Assembly (NCBI GenBank): GCA_025060715.1 | Contig: JANXBG010000007.1 | Location: 1-58,530, forward strand | DNA length: 58,530 nt | DNA from: Caldifarciminota bacterium | GTDB lineage: Bacteria > Hydrothermota > Tepidihabitantia > Tepidihabitantales > DTDR01 | Reading direction: 5' to 3' | Shown: positions 7,775 to 16,463 of the stretch, piece by piece | How positions within the stretch are numbered: position 1 is the stretch's first letter | Layout: every line of letters starts with the position of its first letter | Position numbers and translations under genes: made by a program | The notes under the pieces: model-generated | The model's input: the letters and a program-made list of their open reading frames with translations, nothing else | Databases searched by the model: none | Told to the model about the DNA's origin: nothing

Positions 7775-10700
7775 TTCACAATGCCAAATTTATAGTATCT
7801 TACTTCTTTTGTATCAGAAAAACTAATTTCTAATTTTAAAAGATAAACACCGCTTTTAAACTTTTTAATATCAATCTCATATTCATTATCAATCACTTTT
7901 ATGTTCTTTATTTTTCTTTCTAATAATTTCTTAAAGGAGAAATCATAAATTTCAATTTTTGCTTCAATCGCTTCTTTTGTGGTTTTAAATCGTAAATATC
8001 CTCTTTGGTCATTGATTGTAATCGGATTAGGATAAACATAAAAATAATTGATAAGAGATTTATTAGAAATTGCCTCTTTTTCTAATTTTTTTAAAATTCT
8101 TCCATCCCTTTCGGTTGTTGATAATTTTGTCTGCCAAAATATATCTTTCTCTTTTCCAAAAGTATTATATACATATAAATATCTATCCTCAGTAGTTAAA
8201 ATTAATTCAATCAAGGAATCATTATCTAAATCGGTAATAAAAGGAACAGTTTTTATTCCTCCGGTAGTAAATAATCTTTGCTGATTATTTATAGAAACAC
8301 CAAAATTCGGAAGACCAGCAAAGATATCGCAAATTTCGTTACCATCAAAATCACCGATAATTGGCGAAGTATAAAAATAAAAGGGTATTTCTTCATAAAA
8401 AAGATAGCCGTTTAAAATTATTTCTTTAAGATAAATAGAATCAAAAATAATTGGAAAGTTTTCGATTAAGGTAAGATTATAATTAAAAGCAAAAATTTTA
8501 TTTTTGCTGAAAGTTATAATATCATAATTTTTATCGTTGTTCACATCACCAATTGCTATATAAGAAAAAGCAGGATATTCCATAATTTCTTTGGAAGAAT
8601 ACTTAATATCTCCTTCCGGAGAGATAATAAATAATTTATAATTTAAGTTAATGGGAACTAATAAAAGAATCTCTTTATTTTTATCATTATCAAAATCAAA
8701 AACTATTGGAGAAGAAGGAGAAGAAAAAGGAGAATAGGAGAGAGAAATTGGAAAACCATTTTTCATTCTTCCTTCAAAAGATACCAAATGCAATTGATTA
8801 TTATCAGTAAGAATAACAATGTAAGAATCACAAATAGCCGGTGTTAATTTTATTTTTCCGATAAGTTTTATTGGAAAATTCTCTTTTATTCTTCCTTCCC
8901 CATTAATTATATATAAATATCCTTTTTCTGTTCCAACAATGATTTCTTTTTTGTTATTATTATCGATATCATATAGCAATACTTCGCTTTTTATTTCACC
9001 ATTTAAAAACAGATCAAAGAGGACATTACCAAAAGCATCAATAACAACTATTCGTTCGTAGGAAATAACCACAATTTCTAACATACTATCACCCGTAATA
9101 TCACCTATAGATAAATCTGAGGTTATCTCTAAAGGTAATTGACAAAGAATTTCATATCCCAAATAAGGTTCTCCATTGGGTTCGTAAGCATAAATTATTC
9201 CCGTTGAGCAAGGAACAATTACTTCTTTTATTCCATCACAATTTAAGTCCTTTCCTAAAGGAGATAATAAAGGTTCGGAAAAATTTCTTATCAATTCCTT
9301 CTTTAACAATTTGTTTTTAAAAGAAAAATACATAATTGTTTCTGGTTCAGAATGGATATAAAATTGGTAATAAGTTTTCCCATAATAACCATCGCTACTA
9401 GGAGAAGTATTTTCGGTTAGGCTATCTAAAAAACCGCCTTTAAAAAAAGGGTCATATTTAGAACCGACCATCTCATAATAATCTTGATAAATAAATTTAT
9501 CAAAATCCTGAATTCCGTCAGCTTCTACTAAATCAACCCCTTTATGAGAAGGATTGATATTTATGGCATTATAGGGTCCGTATTCCCTAATTATTTTTTC
9601 ATCAATATGCCAGATTAAAATTCCGCTTCCAGCCAGGAAAAAATCATATTCACCGTCTTCAACACCAATAACAACCCCATTTTCTCTTTTAACAACAATC
9701 GTATCTTTTTTACGTATATCTGTTTGACGATTTTCAATCAAAAAATATTCATCTTCAGAAATAGGAATTTTATAAATAAAAGTTAAAGTTTCTCTTTCAG
9801 AAAATAATAAAGAGTCCATACACATTGTAAAACAAGCCAAATTATTAGTTGATAAATTAACAACTTTGGGTTCTACAAAACCAAATAAAATTTTATGAAA
9901 AGGATCAAGAGAAGAAGGAATTGTTCCTGGTGGGCAATCATGACTACCAAGCCAACCGCCATATCCCATTAAACTCCAGCCACCAACTCCCATAGAATGC
10001 CCGGTAACGTCATATAAATCATAACCACCGAGAGGATGAACAAACTCATGGGCAAGAAGCCCCAGCATCCCCATCATTCCGTAATAATTAATCCCTCCTT
10101 CATATAAAGTATCCTGCCTTGTCATTTCGGGCAAAATACAGGCAATATCAATTCTTTTTTTACCATTGTCAACTTCAATATAGGGTTTTCCTAAATAATA
10201 TTCTAAGGCTTCACTGTTAATTGTGGCTGCCCATAAATCAAAAGGCGAATTTTCTTTTATATCAGTTTGGGCACAAGAGCCAGCATGAAAAATTATAAAA
10301 TAGTCATAATCACTAAAATTAATATTAGTATCTTGGTCAGCAATAGTAAAAGCATCTTCCATTAATCGACACAATCCCATTTCTACTCCCCGAAAATCGT
10401 AATTGGGCCATTTCCACATAGTATCACCATAATATTTCATTTCGTATGGTAATTGATAGGCATCTAAAACTCCCTCTGGCATTACTTTAAATTCAATATG
10501 AAGCTTTCCTAAGGAATTATGCCAAAAATAATTTCTTAGTCCTAATAAAAGATTTTCAAAATATTTCTTAGTATGGGGAGGGTCATAATAAAGTCCATCT
10601 TCTTCGGTTAAAAATCCTTTTAAATCCATTTTTCCATTTCCAGTAGTTAAAGTATCGTTATCTTCTTTAAATTCTACTCTAATTGCTAATACTCTTATCG

Positions 10701-10884
10701 TATCAATATTTCTTTTATTTAAAGCAAGTTTTTTGGGTAATGAATATATATTTTTATTTCTTCTTGATTTATACAAGGAAAATCTTTTTATTATTTTGGA
10801 ATAAAAATTTGTTTCTCTAAAATTCTCTTTTCTTTTTAATGTAAGAGTTTGACCGAAAATTAAATTAAAGATAAAAAAAATGAT
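7771..10884 (-). CDS. Secreted M6-family metalloprotease with FG-GAP-like repeats and sorting tail
   Basis: This is a secreted zinc protease of about 1,037 residues. The zinc site is HEFVH within LLAHEFVHPLGGYDLYD, characteristic of the immune-inhibitor-A (M6) family. The C-terminal half carries several D-x-[DN]-x-[DN]-x-x-x-[DE]-I repeats (DLNCDGIKEVIV, DIDNNNKKEIIV, DFDNDKNKEILL, DFDGNEICDIFA, DLDNDSLIELIL), as in FG-GAP/VCBS calcium-binding propeller blades. The last about 90 residues (VYPNPI onward, ending with SGVYLLKLE and KFGIVK) form a T9SS-type sorting domain. The frame is open through the upstream tRNA-Ser to an ATG at 10998, but that extension is tRNA sequence. The signal peptide (FFIFNLIFGQ) begins right after the tRNA, where only ATC (10884) or ATT (10881) can be starts. 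Confidence 0.82.
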   Translation of the reverse strand: MIFFIFNLIFGQTLTLKRKENFRETNFYSKIIKRFSLYKSRRNKNIYSLPKKLALNKRNIDTIRVLAIRVEFKEDNDTLTTGNGKMDLKGFLTEEDGLYYDPPHTKKYFENLLLGLRNYFWHNSLGKLHIEFKVMPEGVLDAYQLPYEMKYYGDTMWKWPNYDFRGVEMGLCRLMEDAFTIADQDTNINFSDYDYFIIFHAGSCAQTDIKENSPFDLWAATINSEALEYYLGKPYIEVDNGKKRIDIACILPEMTRQDTLYEGGINYYGMMGMLGLLAHEFVHPLGGYDLYDVTGHSMGVGGWSLMGYGGWLGSHDCPPGTIPSSLDPFHKILFGFVEPKVVNLSTNNLACFTMCMDSLLFSERETLTFIYKIPISEDEYFLIENRQTDIRKKDTIVVKRENGVVIGVEDGEYDFFLAGSGILIWHIDEKIIREYGPYNAININPSHKGVDLVEADGIQDFDKFIYQDYYEMVGSKYDPFFKGGFLDSLTENTSPSSDGYYGKTYYQFYIHSEPETIMYFSFKNKLLKKELIRNFSEPLLSPLGKDLNCDGIKEVIVPCSTGIIYAYEPNGEPYLGYEILCQLPLEITSDLSIGDITGDSMLEIVVISYERIVVIDAFGNVLFDLFLNGEIKSEVLLYDIDNNNKKEIIVGTEKGYLYIINGEGRIKENFPIKLIGKIKLTPAICDSYIVILTDNNQLHLVSFEGRMKNGFPISLSYSPFSSPSSPIVFDFDNDKNKEILLLVPINLNYKLFIISPEGDIKYSSKEIMEYPAFSYIAIGDVNNDKNYDIITFSKNKIFAFNYNLTLIENFPIIFDSIYLKEIILNGYLFYEEIPFYFYTSPIIGDFDGNEICDIFAGLPNFGVSINNQQRLFTTGGIKTVPFITDLDNDSLIELILTTEDRYLYVYNTFGKEKDIFWQTKLSTTERDGRILKKLEKEAISNKSLINYFYVYPNPITINDQRGYLRFKTTKEAIEAKIEIYDFSFKKLLERKIKNIKVIDNEYEIDIKKFKSGVYLLKLEISFSDTKEVRYYKFGIVK

Positions 10885-10890
10885 AAAAAG

Positions 10891-10979
10891 CGGAGAGGGA
10901 GGGATTCGAACCCCCGACCCACTTTTAAGTGGGTTCGCGATTTCGAGTCGCGCGCCTTCGTCCACTCGGCCACCTCTCC
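10891..10979 (-). tRNA. tRNA-Ser(CGA)
   Basis: On the minus strand this reads GGAGAGGTGGCCGAGTGG at the 5' end. It has a CGCGA/TCGCG anticodon stem around loop CTCGAAA (anticodon CGA), a long variable arm (AACCCACTTAAAAGTGGGT), GGTTCGAATCC in the T arm, a CCTCTCC acceptor 3' strand and discriminator G. Length is 89 nt and CCA is not encoded. It lies between tadA and the M6 protease gene in the same direction, 15 bases after the tadA stop. Confidence 0.96.
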
Positions 10980-10994
10980 TATTTAATCTTATTT

Positions 10995-11444
10995 TCATTT
11001 TCTCTTCTTTTCAAAAAACTTTTTTAACAAAAATTTTGTTTCTTCCTCTTTTATTCCACTAATTACCTCAACTTTTCCCTTAATAGAATTATAAAATTCA
11101 GGGTAATTTGAAAAAAAGCCAAACTTTTCTTCTTTAGTTCCGTATACAATTCTTTTTATTCTTGCTAATAATATTGCTCCCATACACATCAAACAAGGTT
11201 CACAAGTGATATAAATAGTAGCTCCTTTTAATCGCCAATCTTTTAAATAATTACTGGCAGAAGAGAGTGCAATTATTTCTGCATGGGCAGTGGGATCTTT
11301 TAGTTTTTCTACCTGATTATGTCCTCTACCAATAATTTTATTTTTATGAACTATTACCGCACCTATTGGTACCTCATTTTCTTTTAAAGCAAGCTCTGCT
11401 TCTTTTATTGCTTCTTCCATAAAAGAAATGTCTAAAAATTTCAT
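10995..11444 (-). CDS. tadA: tRNA(adenine34) deaminase TadA
   Basis: This 149-residue zinc deaminase converts A34 to inosine in tRNA-Arg(ACG). The catalytic HAE (TAHAEIIAL, zinc His and proton-shuttling Glu) and the PCxxC zinc motif (CEPCLMCMGAIL) are present. So is the N-terminal VPIGAVIVHKNKIIGRGHN signature. Length is typical. It begins only 8 bases after the 3' end of tRNA-Arg(ACG), its known bacterial substrate, with no Shine-Dalgarno site. It is followed by tRNA-Ser(CGA). The tRNA-enzyme-tRNA arrangement strongly suggests one transcript. Confidence 0.93.
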   Translation of the reverse strand: MKFLDISFMEEAIKEAELALKENEVPIGAVIVHKNKIIGRGHNQVEKLKDPTAHAEIIALSSASNYLKDWRLKGATIYITCEPCLMCMGAILLARIKRIVYGTKEEKFGFFSNYPEFYNSIKGKVEVISGIKEEETKFLLKKFFEKKRK

Positions 11445-11452
11445 AAAATCTA

Positions 11453-11526
11453 TGCGCCCGAGAGGACTCGAACCTCCAGCCTACGGATTCGTAGTCCGTC
11501 GCTCTCTCCAATTGAGCTACGGGCGC
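11453..11526 (-). tRNA. tRNA-Arg(ACG)
   Basis: The minus strand reads GCGCCCGTAGCTCAATTGG, anticodon stem ACGGA/TCCGT around CTACGAA (anticodon ACG), T arm GGTTCGAGTCC, acceptor 3' strand CGGGCGC and discriminator A. Length is 74 nt with no encoded CCA. A34 is the wobble base that TadA converts to inosine, and tadA follows directly. Confidence 0.96.
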
Positions 11527-11541
11527 ATTTTTTTAACTATT

Positions 11542-11569
11542 ATTTTACTTAATAATCCTAATTTTTCAA
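11542..11569 (-). promoter_or_regulatory. Promoter for tRNA-Arg(ACG)-tadA unit
   Basis: On the minus strand: TTGAAA (11569-11564), a 16-bp spacer and TAAAAT (11547-11542), with the tRNA 5' end 15 bases beyond the -10 box. This probably drives the long unit that runs down to the RlmD-like gene. Confidence 0.5.
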
Positions 11570-11589
11570 GATTTATTGGTTTTATTTAT

Positions 11590-11618
11590 TTGATTTTTGA
11601 AAGATTTTATTTTATAAT
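11590..11618 (+). promoter_or_regulatory. Promoter of TPR-GNAT-purN-lnt unit, near-leaderless
   Basis: TTGATT (11590-11595), 17-bp spacer, TATAAT (11613-11618). The start ATG is 9 bases after the -10 box, so the predicted 5' leader is only about 2-4 bases and no Shine-Dalgarno sequence fits. Confidence 0.55.
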
Positions 11619-11627
11619 TAACTTTAT

Positions 11628-13130
11628 ATGGAAAATTATGTTTTATTTTTAGAAAAAGAAATAGAAAAAAAGAAAAAAGAAGCAATTGATTTACTTAATA
11701 AAGAGAAAAACGGAATTATTCTATTGAATGAACAGGAAAAGGAGAGATTGAAAAGAATAGCACTGGGTGAAAAATTTTTTTCTGAAGATGAAAAAGAAAA
11801 AATAGAAGAAATTTTAAATCTTTCTTTTTTTTCTTATCAGGAATTTTTAAATCAACCTGAATGTTTCGATGAAAAAATCATCGCAATTGAAAAAGTAATT
11901 GGCAGTGCTTCCAGTTTTATTTATCCTTTAATAATTATTTCTTCTAAAAATTCTCAAGAGGTTTTAGAAATTAGTTCAGAGTTCAGCAAGATTTATTTTT
12001 TAGTAAAAGAAAAATTTAATGAGAAATTTTCTAAACTGAACAAAGGAAAAGAGTATCGGCTTAATTTTCTTATGGCACTAAGGGATATTCTATTAGAATT
12101 ACGACCTCAATTGATCGATGATTTTATTAATTTGAAAGAAGCGATTATTTATTACCAAATGCGAAAAAAAATACCTTTCTTATATCTTTTAATTATTGAA
12201 ATTTATATTTTAAAAATGTTTAACTATTTTTTAAATTTTGTTAAAAGAGAAAAGGATTTTCTTTTAGCAATAAAAGTGGATAATAAATTGCTTTATTGGG
12301 AAGTTGCGTATTCTTCACCCCTTTCTTATGTTCCGGTTGATTTTGGTTTAACAATTTCCTTTCTTCAATTTTTTAGTTATTATGTTAATTTTTATTCCAG
12401 CAAAATAAATAATTACAATTTAGCAATTAGAAATTTGGAATTTTTGAGAAAAATTTTAGAAAGCAAAAAATTATTAGGAAAGGAATATTTTTTAACTTTA
12501 AAAAATCTTTCTTTGCTTTATTTAGGAAAAGAAGATTTAGTGAATGCTAAAAAGATTGCAGAAATTTTTTGTAGAGTTAATCCCAATTCCTATGAAGGTT
12601 ATCTTTTACTTGGTAATATTTTAGCAAAAAAACAGGAATATGAAGAGGCTTTAAAATTATATGAAAAAATTTTGAGTTTTGACTTTTTTGAAGAAGAAAA
12701 AGAAAATGTTCTATCTCAAGTATATTGTAATCAAGGGTATATTTTTTTAAATCTCAATAAAATAGCAGAAGCGATTGAAAGTTTCCAAAAAGCTTTGGAG
12801 TTAAAACCTAATTATTTTGAAGCCTATTTTAATTTGGGCAATGCTTATTTTCAAAAAAGAGATTTTTCCTTAGCTGAAAAAAATTATCAAAAGGCATTGA
12901 AATTAAACAAAAGAATACCAATGGTCTATTTCCAATTAGGAAGGCTTTATACCGAATGGAATAAGAAAGAAAAAGCAATTCAATATTACAAAAAATTGAT
13001 TGCTTTAGAACCTAATAATTATATGGGTTTATATAATTTAGGGCTTTTGTATCGGGATTTGGGAAAGAAGGAAGAAGCAGCAAAATATTTAGAAAAGGCA
13101 ATAAGATTAAATCCTAATTTAGGAAAATGA
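11628..13130 (+). CDS. TPR-repeat protein
   Basis: This 500-residue protein has no signal peptide. Residues 1-280 are helical and unrecognised: a charged N-terminus, then a conserved-looking hydrophobic core with SYVPVDFGLT. From about residue 290 there are five or six tetratricopeptide repeats (for example AIESFQKALELKPNYFEAY, AIQYYKKLIALEPNNYMG, AAKYLEKAIRLNPN). TPRs mediate protein contacts, so it may be a scaffold. Its stop overlaps the GNAT gene start as ATGA, implying coupled translation. The N-terminal region could be a distinct domain; I do not recognise it. Confidence 0.75.
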   Translation: MENYVLFLEKEIEKKKKEAIDLLNKEKNGIILLNEQEKERLKRIALGEKFFSEDEKEKIEEILNLSFFSYQEFLNQPECFDEKIIAIEKVIGSASSFIYPLIIISSKNSQEVLEISSEFSKIYFLVKEKFNEKFSKLNKGKEYRLNFLMALRDILLELRPQLIDDFINLKEAIIYYQMRKKIPFLYLLIIEIYILKMFNYFLNFVKREKDFLLAIKVDNKLLYWEVAYSSPLSYVPVDFGLTISFLQFFSYYVNFYSSKINNYNLAIRNLEFLRKILESKKLLGKEYFLTLKNLSLLYLGKEDLVNAKKIAEIFCRVNPNSYEGYLLLGNILAKKQEYEEALKLYEKILSFDFFEEEKENVLSQVYCNQGYIFLNLNKIAEAIESFQKALELKPNYFEAYFNLGNAYFQKRDFSLAEKNYQKALKLNKRIPMVYFQLGRLYTEWNKKEKAIQYYKKLIALEPNNYMGLYNLGLLYRDLGKKEEAAKYLEKAIRLNPNLGK

Positions 13131-13753
13131 ATGATTATGAGTTAAAAATTTTAGAGTTAAAAAAGGGAGTAAAAATTTCCTTGTTTTTAAACGAAAGACT
13201 AATTGGTGAGGGTTTCGGAGAAATAGATGGTGATAAAGGGATTCTTTATGATGTTTACGTTTTTAAAGAATATCAAAGAAAAGGATTTGGAAAAATTTTG
13301 GTTAAAGAAGTTTTTAAGGAGTTGATAAAAAAGTTTAAAGTAAAAAATTTTTTAGTAAGAATGGTGATGAAAGGAGGACAAAAAGATAGTCTTTTAGAAA
13401 ATGCTGGGATGGGAATTTTAGTTTATAAAATGGGTTTTTCACCCCAAATTGACCCTTATCAACTCTTTTCTGAAGAAAATATTAAGAATATTGAAATAAT
13501 TCCCGAAAAGGATATTTATCCTGCTGGTTATCAAATTACCCTTGCTACAGCTCCTTATATTTTAACAGCAATTGTTCTTGATACTTTTTCTCAAAAACCT
13601 CAACCAGAAAAATTTTATTACCGATTTGTTTCTCATAAAAATTTTATTGAATGGGTTTTGGAAAATAAGGTAATCTTAGGAAATATAAATTATTACCTCA
13701 AAGAGGAGAATAAAGAAAAATTTTATAATTTTTTAGAAATAAAAAATGGTTAA
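13127..13753 (+). CDS. GNAT-family acetyltransferase-like protein
   Basis: In this 208-residue protein the first about 110 residues look like a GNAT fold. DVYVFKEYQRKGFGKILVKE contains the acetyl-CoA pyrophosphate-binding [RQ]xxGx[GA] signature (QRKGFG). YKMGFSP corresponds to the typical C-terminal Y-x-x-x-GF element. Residues 110-208 are unrecognised and may be a partner or dimer domain. It overlaps the TPR gene by 4 bases and the next unknown gene by 8 bases. Substrate unknown; the three genes are probably functionally linked. Confidence 0.65.
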   Translation: MNDYELKILELKKGVKISLFLNERLIGEGFGEIDGDKGILYDVYVFKEYQRKGFGKILVKEVFKELIKKFKVKNFLVRMVMKGGQKDSLLENAGMGILVYKMGFSPQIDPYQLFSEENIKNIEIIPEKDIYPAGYQITLATAPYILTAIVLDTFSQKPQPEKFYYRFVSHKNFIEWVLENKVILGNINYYLKEENKEKFYNFLEIKNG

Positions 13754-14381
13754 AAGAGAAGAAGAGAGATTTTTAGTTATTTCTTCGGAATATTTAAGCG
13801 AAAAAGTTGGTTGTGGCGCAATTTTAAAAAATATTCCTGTTTTTCGGGAGATAATTGGTTTATGGCAGGCCTTTAAAAATTACGGAATAGAGGAAGTTCG
13901 GGCAGATAAACAGTCACAGAAGATTTTACAAAAAGAAGAGATTGTTGGGCCATTTTGTTCAAATGCTTTGGTAAATAAAATTCCTTTAAAACCTAATTTT
14001 AAAACATCTTTTCTTAATCAGGATATCTATTTGATTGTTGATGAATATAAAAAGATAGCTTATTTTATTTCTGAACCGGCAAATAAATTGGCAATTGTGA
14101 ATTATTATCGTGACGCAGTTCCTAATTTAGCAAAGAAGTTAAATATTTTTATTCGGGGTGCTTTAAGTAAGTTGAATCCAAAAGGATATAAAAATCTTTA
14201 TGAACTTTTAAATTCGGAAATAATTCCTTTATTAAAAGAAAAAAATATTAAAAATATTGAGATAATTAGTGCCGGAGTAGGAATATCTATTGTTAATCAT
14301 TCTTTAAGACTAGAAACTGGTTTAGTTAATTTTTCTGATACACCAAAATTGATAGCAGAGATTAAGAAAAATTTAGTTTGA
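13746..14381 (+). CDS. Conserved hypothetical protein
   Basis: This 211-residue soluble protein has no recognised family. It has mixed alpha/beta character, with hydrophobic strands such as IYLIVDEY and a Lys-rich helical C-terminal half. Single Cys residues occur at VGCGAI and GPFCSN. There is no signal peptide. It is wedged between the GNAT gene (8-base overlap) and purN (stop TGA overlaps the purN ATG), so it is translated from the same message. Function is not inferable from sequence. Confidence 0.55.
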   Translation: MVKREEERFLVISSEYLSEKVGCGAILKNIPVFREIIGLWQAFKNYGIEEVRADKQSQKILQKEEIVGPFCSNALVNKIPLKPNFKTSFLNQDIYLIVDEYKKIAYFISEPANKLAIVNYYRDAVPNLAKKLNIFIRGALSKLNPKGYKNLYELLNSEIIPLLKEKNIKNIEIISAGVGISIVNHSLRLETGLVNFSDTPKLIAEIKKNLV

Positions 14382-14992
14382 TGATTAAGATTGCTGTTTT
14401 AGTTTCTGGAAGGGGAACAAATTTACAGGCAATTATTGATGCCTGTGAGAATAATTTTATTCCCGGAAAGGTTGTTTGTGTAATTAGTAATATTGAAAAT
14501 GTTTATGCTTTAGAAAGAGCAAAAAAGCATAATATTCCTAATTTTGTAATCTCGCACAAAAATAAAGAGCGAATCGAGTTTGAAAAAGAATTGATTAAAA
14601 AATTGGAAGAGTTTAAACCGGATTTAATCTGTTTAGCAGGATTTATGAGAATTTTAACTCCTTATTTTATAGAATATTATCGCAATCGTATTATGAATAT
14701 CCATCCCGCTTTATTGCCAGCATTTAAAGGTTTATACGGAGAAAAAGTTCATAAAGCGGTAATTGAAAGTGGTGCAAAATTTTCTGGTTGCACTGTCCAT
14801 TTTGTTACTGAAGAAGTTGATGGTGGACCAATTATTCTTCAAAGGATAGTACCCGTAGAAGATGAAGATACTCCCGAGACTTTGGCTGAAAGGGTTTTAA
14901 AAGAAGAACATATTGCTTATCCAATGGCAATTAGATTATTTGCCGAAGGTAGATTAAAAATTGAAGGAAAAAGGGTCAAAATTCTTTATTAA
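14381..14992 (+). CDS. purN: Phosphoribosylglycinamide formyltransferase PurN
   Basis: This 203-residue enzyme transfers formyl from 10-formyl-THF to GAR in purine synthesis. Signatures: IAVLVSGRGTNLQAII (phosphate-binding loop), LAGFMRILTPYFI, the catalytic MNIHPALLPAFKG (N, H) and the downstream Asp in EEVDGGPIILQ. I chose ATG at 14381, which overlaps the preceding TGA (TGATG), over a TTG one codon earlier. Family length is typical. The lnt gene overlaps its 3' end by about 32 bases. Confidence 0.94.
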   Translation: MIKIAVLVSGRGTNLQAIIDACENNFIPGKVVCVISNIENVYALERAKKHNIPNFVISHKNKERIEFEKELIKKLEEFKPDLICLAGFMRILTPYFIEYYRNRIMNIHPALLPAFKGLYGEKVHKAVIESGAKFSGCTVHFVTEEVDGGPIILQRIVPVEDEDTPETLAERVLKEEHIAYPMAIRLFAEGRLKIEGKRVKILY

Positions 14993-16463
14993 ATTACTCT
15001 TTTTTTTATCTCCTTTAATTCTTAATTTCTCTTATGCACCAATAAGTTTATTTTTTCTTGCTTATTTTTCTTTCTTACCATTATTTTATTATATTGAAAG
15101 GCTAAGTCCTAAAAAAACTTTTATTTATGGTTTTATTTATGGCTTTTTATTTTCTTTTGGTCATCTTTGGTGGCTATATTTTTTAAAACCCCAAATTGCT
15201 TTAAAAACAAAAATTCTCCTATTTATTGGAATTATAATTCTCTTTTTTTATTTTGCTTTCTATTTTGGTTTATTTTCTTATTTAACCAAGATAACTTCTT
15301 TTTACCTTGCTCCTTTTATTTTGCCAATTTTAGAGTTTATTAGAACAAAAGGAGAAATTGGTTTTCCTTGGGGATTAATTGGTTATACCCAAACCACTAA
15401 CTTAATTTTTTTAAATACTGCTTCCCTTTTTGGAATTTATGGAGTTTCTTTTTTGGTTATTTTTATCAACCTTTTGATTTATAAAATAATATTCTCTAAT
15501 AATAAAAAACCTTTTATTTTATTAATAATTGGTGTAATATTTTTAACCACTCTTCATTATTTTTTTCGTTTAAAAGAATTACCCGATTATTTTAAAGTTG
15601 CTCTTTTACAACCGAATGTTTCACCCGAAGAAAAGGGAACAAAAGAAGAACAGATTAGGCTATTAAACCAGTTGATATCTATGACTAAAAAGGCTTCTAA
15701 GGAAAGGCCTTATTTGATAATCTATCCGGAAACTGCTTCTTTAATTGATATTACTGTTGACACTCCTTATAAAGAATTTTTGAAGATGGTTGCTGATACT
15801 TATAACTGCTATCTCTTTATTGGCACTCCTCGTTATGAGGAGGATAAAGATGGATTTAAGTATTATAATGGAGCAGTCCTATTTGCCCCAAAAAAAGGCA
15901 TTGTTAATGAATATCGGAAACTACATCTTGTCCCTTTTTCAGAAAGAATTCCTTATTATGATAAGATAAAAATTTTTAGATTAATTGAAACCCAAGATAT
16001 GGGAAATTATTCCAAAGGTAAAGAGTATACTGTCTTTAACACCGATAAAATCTTTTTCTCTTGTGCTATCTGTTTTGAAGTTATCTTTCCTGATTTAATA
16101 AGAGAGTTTGTTAAGAGAGGTGCTCAAATGATTGTGAATATTACTAATGACGGTTGGTTTGGTAAGACTTTTGGCCCTTATCAACATTGTGAATTAGCTA
16201 TCGCTCGGGCAGTGGAAAACGGTGTTCCTTTAATAAGATGTGCTAATAATGGAATTAGCCTTATTTGCGACCCTTTTGGTAGAGTAAAGAATAAATCAAA
16301 GTTATTTGAAGAGGAAATAATTTTTGGTAATGTAAAAATACCTTTAAAAAATACCATCTATCGGCAGTTCGGAGATTGGTTTATTTATCTTTCGGTTCTT
16401 ATTATTTTTTTCTATTTTATAATTAAAATTTTATACCCTTTATTTCCTTTTAAGAAGAAGTAA
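14961..16463 (+). CDS. lnt: Apolipoprotein N-acyltransferase Lnt
   Basis: This 500-residue inner-membrane enzyme N-acylates the lipoprotein Cys in the last step of lipoprotein maturation. About six N-terminal membrane helices (residues 10-200) precede a nitrilase-like periplasmic domain with the catalytic triad Glu (IYPETAS), Lys (YRKLHLVPFSE) and Cys (CAICFEVIFPD). A final helix lies near 475-495 and the tail is basic. The start is TTG at 14961, inside purN; no ATG precedes the first helix. Its presence implies a diderm envelope with triacylated lipoproteins. The 3' end overlaps the convergent M14 gene by 52 bases. Confidence 0.92.
   Translation: MKEKGSKFFIKLLFFLSPLILNFSYAPISLFFLAYFSFLPLFYYIERLSPKKTFIYGFIYGFLFSFGHLWWLYFLKPQIALKTKILLFIGIIILFFYFAFYFGLFSYLTKITSFYLAPFILPILEFIRTKGEIGFPWGLIGYTQTTNLIFLNTASLFGIYGVSFLVIFINLLIYKIIFSNNKKPFILLIIGVIFLTTLHYFFRLKELPDYFKVALLQPNVSPEEKGTKEEQIRLLNQLISMTKKASKERPYLIIYPETASLIDITVDTPYKEFLKMVADTYNCYLFIGTPRYEEDKDGFKYYNGAVLFAPKKGIVNEYRKLHLVPFSERIPYYDKIKIFRLIETQDMGNYSKGKEYTVFNTDKIFFSCAICFEVIFPDLIREFVKRGAQMIVNITNDGWFGKTFGPYQHCELAIARAVENGVPLIRCANNGISLICDPFGRVKNKSKLFEEEIIFGNVKIPLKNTIYRQFGDWFIYLSVLIIFFYFIIKILYPLFPFKKK

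Noticed and set aside
10885-10998. N-terminal extension of the M6 protease to ATG 10998
   Set aside because: The 38 extra codons are the tRNA-Ser gene; a signal peptide starts right after it.
10880-11062. Plus-strand ORF reading GEGGIRTPDP
   Set aside because: It is the reverse of tRNA-Ser(CGA); such ORFs are well-known artefacts of tRNA genes.
11428-11652. Plus-strand ORF reading RPRGLEPPAYG
   Set aside because: It is the reverse of tRNA-Arg(ACG) plus intergenic DNA.
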